Shown here: in pieces, positions 1 through 4,584 of the stretch | Position numbering within the stretch: the stretch's first letter is position 1 | Layout of the letters: each line of letters opens with the position of its first letter | From: Nitrospirota bacterium | GTDB taxonomy: Bacteria > Nitrospirota > 9FT-COMBO-42-15 > HDB-SIOI813 | DNA: 7,939 bases | Reading direction: 5' to 3' | Assembly (NCBI GenBank): GCA_016234155.1 | Contig: JACRGZ010000107.1 | Location: 1-7,939, forward strand | Position numbers and translations under genes: made by a program | The notes under the pieces: model-generated | Seen by the model: only the letters and a program-made list of their open reading frames with translations | Told to the model about the DNA's origin: nothing | Databases searched by the model: none

Positions 1-120
1 TGTTATGCTGATGCCTATGGCCTCCTGGAATATCAGGGCTGATGCTATGTGAATGGCATCCATAGTCCTGGCATTGAAAAGTAAGGCAATGTTTTCAGCC
101 TTTTTCAGCGCCTCATCCCA
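1..120 (-). pseudogene. PIN-domain (VapC-like) toxin fragment, C-terminal part
   Basis: Read on the minus strand from 120 down to the window edge, this frame is open for 40 codons. It begins WDEALKKAENIALLF and continues NARTMDAIHIASALIF. The second stretch matches the C-terminal signature of PIN-domain ribonucleases, in which an Asp just before (I/L)H(I/V)A.A is one of the conserved acidic metal-binding residues. The frame is closed immediately upstream by a TAA (121-123) that lies at the edge of the inverted repeat 122-162. The N-terminal half of a PIN protein, with its first catalytic Asp, is absent: the minus-strand sequence beyond the repeat does not resume a PIN-like frame. I read this as a toxin gene truncated by the repeat or by a rearrangement at it. 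The far C-terminus lies outside the window, so its integrity there is unknown. No antitoxin partner is visible. The domain call is fairly secure; the toxin role is inferred from the family. Confidence 0.62.
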
Positions 121-121
121 T

Positions 122-162
122 TACAAAATTGTAATATTATCTGTTATTATTACAATTTTGTA
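122..162. repeat. Perfect 15-bp inverted repeat, possible enhancer or operator site
   Basis: TACAAAATTGTAATA (122-136) and TATTACAATTTTGTA (148-162) are perfect reverse complements separated by 11 bp. Each arm contains a near-palindromic ACAAAATTGT-type half site, and the two half-site centres are about 29 bp apart. The site lies roughly 100-145 bp upstream of the transcription start expected from the sigma-54 promoter at 243-258, which is where upstream activator sequences normally sit. It also forms the break point of the PIN fragment. The 13-mer TTACAATTTTGTA of the right arm recurs at 4034-4046 upstream of the second PII gene. It could be a regulator binding site, or only the end of an AT-rich mobile repeat. 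Confidence 0.6.
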
Positions 163-242
163 GTATTTTTCATGACTCCTCAGAAAGTCTATTCTTTATA
201 ACAATCTTTTAAAATCAGATAGTTGCATTTATCAAATAGATG

Positions 243-258
243 TGGCACGTAGCTTGTA
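243..258 (+). promoter_or_regulatory. Sigma-54 (RpoN) -24/-12 promoter
   Basis: TGGCACG-N4-TTGTA matches the sigma-54 consensus TGGCACG-N4-TTGCW at all positions but one: GT replaces GC at -12. The GG-to-G spacing is correct. Transcription would start near 268-270 and read into the Fis-type HTH ORF and the outer-membrane protein gene. Sigma-54 dependence is the classical mode of control for nitrogen-starvation genes and fits the amt, PII and glnA genes downstream. No second match of similar quality was found upstream of amt, either PII gene, nadE or glnA. Confidence 0.72.
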
Positions 259-293
259 ATATACCTTTGTCATGTCTCTTTTTCACGACAAGG

Positions 294-345
294 ATAATCC
301 CCCCTATCCCCCCTTTAATAAAGGGGGGGATTTAGTTAAACCCTT
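294..345. repeat. C/G-rich interspersed palindromic repeat, copy 1
   Basis: The core is a perfect hairpin: CCCCCCTTT (308-316), loop AAT, AAAGGGGGG (320-328). It is flanked by further C-runs and G-runs (for example AATCCCCCC before it and GGATTTAG after it). The same element type recurs at 1361-1450. It lies in the 5' leader expected from the sigma-54 promoter. The open frame through it translates to a low-complexity Asn/Pro/Gly/Lys stretch, which is a product of the repeat and not of protein-coding constraint. Confidence 0.8.
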
Positions 346-367
346 TAGTAAAGGAGGGGAGAGGAGA

Positions 368-574
368 TTGAAGGAGACCGTTGCAGATGTTGAAAAGAGG
401 CTCATCATTGAGGCTCTCAAGTCTGCTGGGTGGGTGCAGGCAAGGGCTGCAAAGATACTTGGCATAACCCAGAGGATACTGGGTTATAAGATCAAGAAGT
501 ACGGGATAAGAGTCAAAACAACCAAACAAACAAAAGGAGGGAAGAAAGATGAAAAGATTAGTCAGAATTATTAG
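368..574 (+). CDS. Orphan Fis-type helix-turn-helix protein (C-terminal domain of an NtrC/NifA-class activator)
   Basis: The 68-residue product is almost entirely a Fis-type DNA-binding domain. DVEKRLIIEALKSAGWVQ forms the first helices, and AAKILGITQRILGYKIKKYG is the helix-turn-helix. It closely resembles the extreme C-terminus of sigma-54 enhancer-binding proteins, especially NifA-like ones (the GWVQ.(R/K)AA..LG.T pattern). The receiver or GAF and AAA+ domains that such regulators need are absent. I chose the TTG at 368 because GGAGGGG lies 8 nt upstream. An in-frame ATG at 272 would be only about 3 nt into the predicted sigma-54 transcript and would add 32 residues encoded by the C/G-rich repeat. 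The ORF overlaps the next gene by 26 bp, and its Lys-rich tail is encoded by that gene's ribosome-binding site, which suggests the original stop was lost or that translation is coupled. It could be a functional small DNA-binding protein or a remnant of a lost nifA/ntrC-type gene. Confidence 0.55.
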   Translation: MKETVADVEKRLIIEALKSAGWVQARAAKILGITQRILGYKIKKYGIRVKTTKQTKGGKKDEKISQNY

Positions 575-1298
575 CGCACTATTTCTTGCTGTGATGTTAG
601 GGACAGCGACTGTTTATGCCACACCGTCTACCACCTACTGGACGACATCAGTGATCGATGTGCAGCCCTATAAGGTTTGGCATCTTGGGATAGATAATTA
701 TTTTACAGTGTTAAAGGATGACCCTGATGCAGGGGCATTTCCCACGGATGTTGGATTGACAGTGGGGGTACTTCCATATGAAAAGATCCAACTGGAGGTT
801 GGAGTTGACCTTCTTGAGAACATGATTGACTCGACTACCGGAAAGGATAATCCCCTCTTTTTTAACTTCAAGTTCGGTACTCCTGAGGGGTCGTTGTTTC
901 CAGGTTCCCCAGGAATTGCCGCCGGCATGTGGAATATTGGGACAAAGAGCGGCGTGACCGATTACAATATCTTCCACGCGATGGTTGGAAAGAGCATCCC
1001 GCAAATCGGGCGTGTCCACATAGGCGCCTACAGCGGCAACAAAGATCTGTTGAAGAGTTCGACAGGAGAAGAGGAAGCAACTGGTTTTATGATCGGATGG
1101 GACCGCTGGCTCGTGAAGGACAAGTTCATGCTGGACGCTGATTATGCCTCAGGCGACAATGCGATAGGCGCGGGTGGTTTCGGTCTCTACTGGTTTTTTG
1201 CCCCGAATGCCAGCATGTTGATGGGCCCGGTCTTTTTTAATGATGACGGGATTAACGGCGAATGGAAGTGGACTACCCAGTTGGATGTTAACTTTTAA
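549..1298 (+). CDS. Predicted outer-membrane beta-barrel protein of unknown function
   Basis: This is a 249-residue protein with a clear signal peptide: MKR, then a hydrophobic core at residues 4-20, with probable cleavage after VYA at residue 24. The mature part is rich in alternating hydrophobic and aromatic residues, Gly and Asp/Asn, has no long hydrophobic helix, and ends in QLDVNF. A terminal Phe with alternating hydrophobics is the usual signal for outer-membrane barrel assembly by the BAM complex. I do not recognise a named family, and the substrate is unknown. The start is supported by AAAGGAGGGA about 6 nt upstream. It lies behind the sigma-54 promoter and ahead of amt, so a role in the envelope during nitrogen limitation, such as a small porin, is plausible but inferred from context only. 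A periplasmic or lipid-interacting beta protein is the alternative. The coding region itself looks intact. Confidence 0.75.
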   Translation: MKRLVRIISALFLAVMLGTATVYATPSTTYWTTSVIDVQPYKVWHLGIDNYFTVLKDDPDAGAFPTDVGLTVGVLPYEKIQLEVGVDLLENMIDSTTGKDNPLFFNFKFGTPEGSLFPGSPGIAAGMWNIGTKSGVTDYNIFHAMVGKSIPQIGRVHIGAYSGNKDLLKSSTGEEEATGFMIGWDRWLVKDKFMLDADYASGDNAIGAGGFGLYWFFAPNASMLMGPVFFNDDGINGEWKWTTQLDVNF

Positions 1299-1307
1299 TG
1301 TATAGGG

Positions 1308-1360
1308 TATTTTCAGGTGAACAGCCATGAGCTGCAGGCTCACAAAGGAGGATGAAAATA
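1308..1360 (+). promoter_or_regulatory. Stem-loop leader motif, copy A (upstream of amt)
   Basis: An outer perfect 8-bp stem, TATTTTCA (1308-1315) with TGAAAATA (1353-1360), encloses GGTGAACAGCCA, an inner 5-bp stem TGAGC/GCTCA (1328-1332 with 1338-1342, loop TGCAG), and CAAAGGAGGA. It begins 9 bp after the stop of the outer-membrane protein gene. A second copy at 1457-1508 keeps both stems and the internal loops but changes the apical loop. The AAAGGAGG followed closely by ATG looks like a decayed translation-initiation site. I cannot assign it to a known riboswitch class. It may be a structured RNA, a duplicated leader of amt, or a small palindromic repeat. Confidence 0.5.
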
Positions 1361-1450
1361 ATCCCCCCCTCCCCCCTTTAGAAAAGGGGGGTAAAAGTCC
1401 CCCTTTTTTAAAGGGGGATTTAGGGGGATTATGGGGTAAGGGGGGATTTG
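1361..1450. repeat. C/G-rich interspersed palindromic repeat, copy 2
   Basis: Two adjacent hairpins are visible: CCCCCCTTT (1371-1379) with AAAGGGGGG (1383-1391), and CCCCCTTT (1399-1406) with AAAGGGGG (1410-1417). Further G-runs separated by ATT or TAA follow. It is the same repeat type as 294-345 and sits exactly between the two copies of the stem-loop leader motif. The hairpins could attenuate read-through from the upstream gene into amt, but no T-tract typical of an intrinsic terminator follows them. Confidence 0.8.
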
Positions 1451-1456
1451 AAGGGT

Positions 1457-1508
1457 TATTTTCAGGTGAACCGCCATGAGCCCCTGCTCACAAAGGAGAA
1501 TGAAAATA
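1457..1508 (+). promoter_or_regulatory. Stem-loop leader motif, copy B (upstream of amt)
   Basis: This is the second copy of the motif at 1308-1360. The outer stem TATTTTCA/TGAAAATA (1457-1464 with 1501-1508) and inner stem TGAGC/GCTCA (1477-1481 with 1486-1490) are identical. The apical loop is CCCT here and TGCAG in copy A, and two other single-base changes fall in unpaired positions. A fragment of the same flanks without the inner hairpin (ATTTTCGGGTGAA, 1603-1615, then AAGGAGGG) forms the ribosome-binding region of amt. The full set therefore looks like a repeated amt leader. Confidence 0.5.
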
Positions 1509-1523
1509 TGTTGCCTCAATTTT

Positions 1524-1594
1524 GTCATTCCCGAAGTTTTTTATCGGGAATCTGGTTTTAAACCATATCCCCGATAGAGGCATTCGGGGATGAC
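1524..1594. repeat. GTCATTCCCG-type palindromic element, short form
   Basis: The ends GTCATTCCCGAA (1524-1535) and TTCGGGGATGAC (1583-1594) are inverted repeats with one mismatch in 12. Internal complementary blocks are CCCGA with TCGGG, and TGGTTT with AAACCA. Shared blocks (CGGGAATCTGGT, AAACCATATCC, CCCCGA) show that it is a shorter relative, in reverse orientation, of the core at 3859-3959. It ends 36 bp before the amt start codon. Together with the preceding repeats it fills the 332-bp gap 1299-1630, in which I see no coding gene. Confidence 0.75.
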
Positions 1595-1630
1595 AGAAAT
1601 GGATTTTCGGGTGAAAAGGAGGGATTTAAG

Positions 1631-3277
1631 ATGTTAAGGTTTCTAAGACTTATATTACTGATTCTGACGATCGTGGTGCTATCATCCACGTTCAGTATAG
1701 CGGAGGAACAATCGCAAACTATTCCTCCTGCCCCGTCTGTAACTGAAGAGGCACAGCCTGTCCAGTCAGCACCGCCGGCAGCGCCTGAGCCTGATCCATC
1801 CGGCGCTAAGACCGGCGGAGCGGCAGATGTAATTGGGGCGAGTGCCAATGCCCCGACCGCCGATGACTTAAAAAATCTGGGGCCCAAAGAGCCACTTGCT
1901 GCAAAACTGGCGGATGTCGTGGGGCACAACAGGATAGCCGTTAACATAGTCTGGACATTAGTCTGCGGCTTTCTGGTTATGTTTATGCAGGCCGGTTTTG
2001 CCCTCGCAGAGACAGGGTTTACACGGGCTAAAAATGCAGGTCATACTATGGCAATGAACTTTATGATCTACGCCATTGGTATGTTGGGATACTGGATTTG
2101 CGGGTTTGCGCTGCAGATGGGAGGCGTCGGCGGAGTTGCCAGCCTCGGTGGCGCCACTACCCTAAACAGTGAATTTGTAATCCACCTTTTCGGTAAAGAC
2201 TTTGGTCTATTCGGGACAAATGGATTTTTCCTCTCTGGCGTCACCTATGATGCCGTGATCTTCACCCTATTTCTGTTCCAGATGGTATTTATGGATACAA
2301 CCGCTACGATACCTACTGGCGCTATGGCTGAACGCTGGACATTTAAATCGTTTGTAATCTACGGATTCTTTATCTCAATGTTCACATATCCACTCTATGC
2401 AAACTGGTTATGGGGTGGCGGCTGGTTGTCTCAACTGGGCAAAAATTTCGGCCTGGGACACGGTACGCTTGATTTTGCAGGCTCCTCTGTTGTCCATATG
2501 ACAGGCGGAGTTGCTGGACTGGCAGGGGCGATGATCCTCGGACCCAGATTAGGTAAGTATAGACATGACGGGAAACCGAACGCCATACCCGGACACCACA
2601 TACCGATGGCGATTACCGGTTGTTTTATCCTTGCCTTCGGCTGGTTCGGATTCAATGCAGGCTCATCACTTGCAGGAGGAGACCTGAGGATTGGCGTAAT
2701 AGCAACAAATACTATGCTTGCATCTGCAGCTGGTGCCTTTGCAGCAATGCTCTATATGTGGATATTCTACGGTAAACCCGATATCTCCATGGCCGGCAAC
2801 GGTATTTTGGCCGGGCTTGTTGCCATTACCGCACCCTGTGCCTTCGTAAATTCTGTAGCAGCGGTCATTATAGGAGGGATCGCCGGGGTCATCCTGTGCA
2901 TAAGTGTGTTTTTCATTGAGCGCGTCATGAAAGTCGACGACCCTGTCGGCGCCATCTCTGTCCACGGTGTGAACGGGGCATGGGGGCTTTTATCACTGGG
3001 GCTTTTTGCTGACGGCACATATGGTGATGGTCTGAATGGTGTTAGCGGTGCGGTAAAAGGGCTGTTCTATGGCGATGCCTCTCAGTTTATGGCGCAGATT
3101 ATCGGGGTTATAACCAACGTTATATTTGTCTTCATCGTGATGTATATCTTCTTTACGATACTTAATAAGATAACCCCCCTTAGAGTTTCAGAGGAGATAG
3201 AGATTGATGGCCTCGACCAGCATGAGGTAGCTGTGACTGCTTATCCGGATTTCACCATACGTAAAACGTCTATATGA
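1631..3277 (+). CDS. amt: Ammonium transporter, Amt/MEP/Rh family
   Basis: This inner-membrane channel conducts ammonium or ammonia into the cell. The 548-residue product has a signal peptide (residues 1-24, cleavage near SIA|EE), then a Pro/Ala/Glu-rich periplasmic linker (about 25-95), and then an Amt core with the expected run of about 11 membrane helices. Visible family landmarks by alignment to E. coli AmtB are: the Phe-gate candidates F220 and F341 (GFNAGS), W261 in WLWGGGW, D281 in DFAGSSVVH, and the twin histidines H289 and H445 (VHGVNGAWG). The cytoplasmic tail (RVSEEIEIDGLD.., residues 518-548) has the conserved form that engages GlnK. The N-terminal extension makes it longer than the usual 400-450 residues. 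The start is supported by AGGAGGG 7 nt upstream. Its place just before a PII gene matches the classic amtB-glnK pairing, in which PII blocks the channel when nitrogen is ample. Confidence 0.97.
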   Translation: MLRFLRLILLILTIVVLSSTFSIAEEQSQTIPPAPSVTEEAQPVQSAPPAAPEPDPSGAKTGGAADVIGASANAPTADDLKNLGPKEPLAAKLADVVGHNRIAVNIVWTLVCGFLVMFMQAGFALAETGFTRAKNAGHTMAMNFMIYAIGMLGYWICGFALQMGGVGGVASLGGATTLNSEFVIHLFGKDFGLFGTNGFFLSGVTYDAVIFTLFLFQMVFMDTTATIPTGAMAERWTFKSFVIYGFFISMFTYPLYANWLWGGGWLSQLGKNFGLGHGTLDFAGSSVVHMTGGVAGLAGAMILGPRLGKYRHDGKPNAIPGHHIPMAITGCFILAFGWFGFNAGSSLAGGDLRIGVIATNTMLASAAGAFAAMLYMWIFYGKPDISMAGNGILAGLVAITAPCAFVNSVAAVIIGGIAGVILCISVFFIERVMKVDDPVGAISVHGVNGAWGLLSLGLFADGTYGDGLNGVSGAVKGLFYGDASQFMAQIIGVITNVIFVFIVMYIFFTILNKITPLRVSEEIEIDGLDQHEVAVTAYPDFTIRKTSI

Positions 3278-3297
3278 AAGGGTTAGGTTAGAAATTA

Positions 3298-3367
3298 CCC
3301 CCACCCTCCTCACCCTATCCCTCTCCCCAAATGGGAGAAGGATGTTTAAGGGGGAGGAGGGAGGGGG
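3298..3367. repeat. CCCTCTCCCC-type palindromic repeat, copy 1
   Basis: The ends at 3298-3315 (C-rich) and 3350-3367 (G-rich) are inverted repeats matching at 16 of 18 positions, with TCTCCCC..ATGGGAGA inside. The 23-nt block 3309-3331 is found exactly, in reverse complement, at 4096-4118 in front of the second PII gene. It occupies most of the amt-PII intergenic space and could form a strong hairpin in the transcript, so it may separate amt expression from that of the PII gene. Confidence 0.8.
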
Positions 3368-3404
3368 CAAAGGTTATAACTCAGAAGGAGATGGAGGATA
3401 TACC

Positions 3405-3743
3405 ATGAAAAAGATTGAAGCGATAATAATGCCATTTAAACTGGATGATGTAAAGAATGCCTTAAACCAGGCGGGGATTAAAGGGATGACAGTTACTGAG
3501 GTAAAAGGTTTTGGCCGGCAGAAGGGTCATACTGAGCTTTACAGAGGCGCTGAATATGTGGTGGATTTTCTCCCCAAGACCAAGATAGAGGTGGTTGTAG
3601 GGGATGAGCTGGTGGAGAAGGTCCTATCAACCATAGTGGACTCTGCAAAGACCGGCAAATTGGGCGATGGCAAGATATTTATCTGCGATGTGTCTGAGAC
3701 CGTTCGGATAAGGACAGGTGAGAGGGGAGAAGACGCTGTATAA
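3405..3743 (+). CDS. glnK: PII nitrogen regulatory protein 1 (GlnK/GlnB type)
   Basis: This cytoplasmic trimeric signal protein senses 2-oxoglutarate and ATP/ADP. It is 112 residues, the standard PII length. The T-loop is complete (GFGRQKGHTELYRGAEY) with Y51, the uridylylation site, and Q39 for 2-oxoglutarate/Mg-ATP binding. The B-loop TGKLGDGKIF (83-92) and C-loop RIRTGERGEDA (101-111) are intact. The start at 3405 has GGAGG 7 nt upstream; the frame extends further upstream to 3342 only through a palindromic repeat. I use glnK because it follows amt directly. However, residue D54 (D in E. coli GlnB, N in GlnK) and T43 are GlnB-like, so the symbol reflects context. It is 78% identical to the PII encoded at 4134-4472. 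Position 9 is Met where that second PII and the E. coli proteins have Lys. Confidence 0.95.
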   Translation: MKKIEAIIMPFKLDDVKNALNQAGIKGMTVTEVKGFGRQKGHTELYRGAEYVVDFLPKTKIEVVVGDELVEKVLSTIVDSAKTGKLGDGKIFICDVSETVRIRTGERGEDAV

Positions 3744-4022
3744 TGCAAATGCAAAATGTAAAATGCAAAAATCAAAATGACACGACCCACTTCGTGGGTA
3801 CCAAGGATTGAAAGATAATTCTTTTTACATTTTAAATGAGGCTCTTGCAAATGTCCATGTCATTCCCGAAATGTTTTATCCCCGATAGAAGCACTCGGGG
3901 AGGGATATGGTTTTCTGCAATAAAACACCAGATTCCCGCTTAAACCATGCGGGAATGACAATCTTTTTATACTTTTGCAAAAGCCTCAAATTACATTTTG
4001 ATATTTGATATTTGATTTTTAC
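3744..4022. repeat. AT-rich inverted-repeat element following PII gene 1, split by an insertion
   Basis: Directly after the stop codon comes ATGCAAAATG-rich sequence (3744-3780), then a variable middle with a small hairpin ACCCAC-TTC-GTGGGT (3785-3799), then TTTTTACATTTTAAAT (3822-3837). After an inserted element (3838-3987) it resumes with TACATTTTGATATTTGAT and ends near 4022. The same element, uninterrupted, follows PII gene 2 (4473-4584). Left and right arms are inversely related (CAAAAATCAAAATG versus CATTTTGAT). It covers most of the 390-bp gap 3744-4133, where I see no coding gene. Confidence 0.75.
3838..3987. mobile_element. 150-bp MITE-like insertion with 14-bp terminal inverted repeats and 4-bp target duplication
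   Basis: The termini GAGGCTCTTGCAAA (3838-3851) and TTTGCAAAAGCCTC (3974-3987) are inverted repeats with a single mismatch. They are flanked by the direct repeat AAAT (3834-3837 and 3988-3991). Removing the element plus one AAAT restores a sequence identical to 4537-4564 in the sister AT-rich element, which is effectively an empty site. Inside lies a GTCATTCCCG...CGGGAATGAC palindrome (3859-3959) with a perfect 8-bp sub-hairpin ATTCCCGC/GCGGGAAT (3932-3939 with 3949-3956). There is no transposase, so it must move in trans. I cannot name the parent insertion-sequence family from the sequence alone. Confidence 0.85.
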
Positions 4023-4084
4023 AGGAAATCCCTTTACAATTTTGTATCCATTTGATAATCTTGGGCGGTCAATAGGTTCCAAAT

Positions 4085-4126
4085 CCCCTCTCCCCTTTGG
4101 GGAGAGGGATAGGGTGAGGGGAGGAC
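4085..4126. repeat. CCCTCTCCCC-type palindromic repeat, copy 2, supplying the Shine-Dalgarno of PII gene 2
   Basis: The perfect 10-bp stem CCCTCTCCCC (4086-4095) with GGGGAGAGGG (4099-4108), loop TTT, is followed by ATAGGGTGAGGGGAGGA. The block 4096-4118 is the exact reverse complement of 3309-3331. The terminal GAGGGGAGGA (4117-4125) is the only purine-rich ribosome-binding sequence ahead of the ATG at 4134, so this repeat provides the translation signal for the gene. The stem could also influence initiation there. Confidence 0.8.
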
Positions 4127-4133
4127 GTTTTTT

Positions 4134-4472
4134 ATGAAAAAGGTAGAGGCTATAATAAAACCGTTCAAGCTGGATGAAGTTAAAGATGCACTCAGTCAGA
4201 TAGGGATTAAAGGTAATACCGTGACTGAGGTGAAGGGGTTTGGCCGGCAGAAGGGACATACTGAGCTCTACAGAGGGGCGGAATATGTGGTAGATTTTCT
4301 TCCAAAGATAAAGATTGAGGTAGTGGTGTCAGACGATATGGTAGAGAAGGTGATTCAGACCATAGTAAACACGGCAAGGACTGGCAGGATAGGTGATGGT
4401 AAGATATTTGTGACTAATGTTGAGGATGTGGTGCGGATAAGGACAGGGGAGCGGGGGGAGGATGCAATATAA
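4134..4472 (+). CDS. glnB: PII nitrogen regulatory protein 2 (GlnB type)
   Basis: This is a second 112-residue PII protein with an intact T-loop (GFGRQKGHTELYRGAEY, Y51), B-loop TGRIGDGKIF (83-92) and C-loop RIRTGERGEDA. The N-terminus MKKVEAIIKPFKLDEV matches E. coli GlnB closely, including K9. D54 and T43 also favour GlnB over GlnK. It is 78% identical to the first PII; the differences cluster outside the T-loop, at positions 66-99. The two proteins could form mixed trimers and share the uridylyltransferase GlnD, which is not in the window. It is followed by nadE and glnA, so this copy may be the one tied to glutamine metabolism while the first serves Amt; that division is an inference. The Shine-Dalgarno comes from the end of a palindromic repeat. 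Confidence 0.95.
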   Translation: MKKVEAIIKPFKLDEVKDALSQIGIKGNTVTEVKGFGRQKGHTELYRGAEYVVDFLPKIKIEVVVSDDMVEKVIQTIVNTARTGRIGDGKIFVTNVEDVVRIRTGERGEDAI

Positions 4473-4584
4473 TGCAAATTCAAAATGCAAAATGCAAAAA
4501 TCAAAATGACAAAGAAAAAATTAAAAGAGAATAATCCTTTTTACATTTTAAATTACATTTTGATTTTTGATATTTGATTTTTTT
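4473..4584. repeat. AT-rich inverted-repeat element following PII gene 2, intact copy
   Basis: The arms CAAAAATCAAAATG (4495-4508) and CATTTTGATTTTTG (4556-4569) are perfect 14-bp inverted repeats. The element starts at the PII stop codon and runs to the base before the nadE ATG, filling the whole intergenic space. It matches the element after PII gene 1 but lacks the MITE-like insertion, keeping the uninterrupted sequence at 4537-4564. It provides no recognisable Shine-Dalgarno for nadE. Confidence 0.78.

Noticed and set aside
272..367. ATG-initiated N-terminal extension of the Fis-type HTH ORF
   Set aside because: It is encoded by the C/G-rich palindromic repeat, would begin about 3 nt into the predicted sigma-54 transcript, and has no ribosome-binding site; the TTG at 368 has a good one.
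1371..1417. Intrinsic terminator between the outer-membrane protein gene and amt
   Set aside because: The hairpins are strong but are dispersed repeats and lack a following T-tract; termination cannot be claimed from sequence.
293..1450. CRISPR array from recurring C/G-rich repeats
   Set aside because: There are only two copies more than 1 kb apart, no regular spacers and no cas genes; these are interspersed palindromic repeats.
1558..1947. 129-codon minus-strand open frame with Ala/Ser/Gly-rich translation
   Set aside because: It overlaps the amt signal peptide and linker in antisense and part of a palindromic repeat; the low complexity mirrors the Pro/Ala linker codons.
3342..3404. Upstream in-frame ATG extending PII gene 1 by 21 codons
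   Set aside because: The extension is encoded by a palindromic repeat and PII proteins begin MKKI; the ATG at 3405 has a proper Shine-Dalgarno and gives the standard 112 residues.
3785..3799. Small hairpin ACCCAC-TTC-GTGGGT as a terminator of PII gene 1
   Set aside because: The stem is only 6 bp and no T-run follows directly; the corresponding place in the sister element has no hairpin.
4054..4080. Possible sigma-54 site upstream of PII gene 2 (TTGGGCGG region)
   Set aside because: The -12 GC element is missing at the required spacing, so the match is not better than chance.
3876..4259. 127-codon minus-strand open frame across the inter-PII gap
   Set aside because: It runs through the MITE-like element, AT-rich repeat and the antisense of PII gene 2, and the translation looks like repeat-derived sequence.
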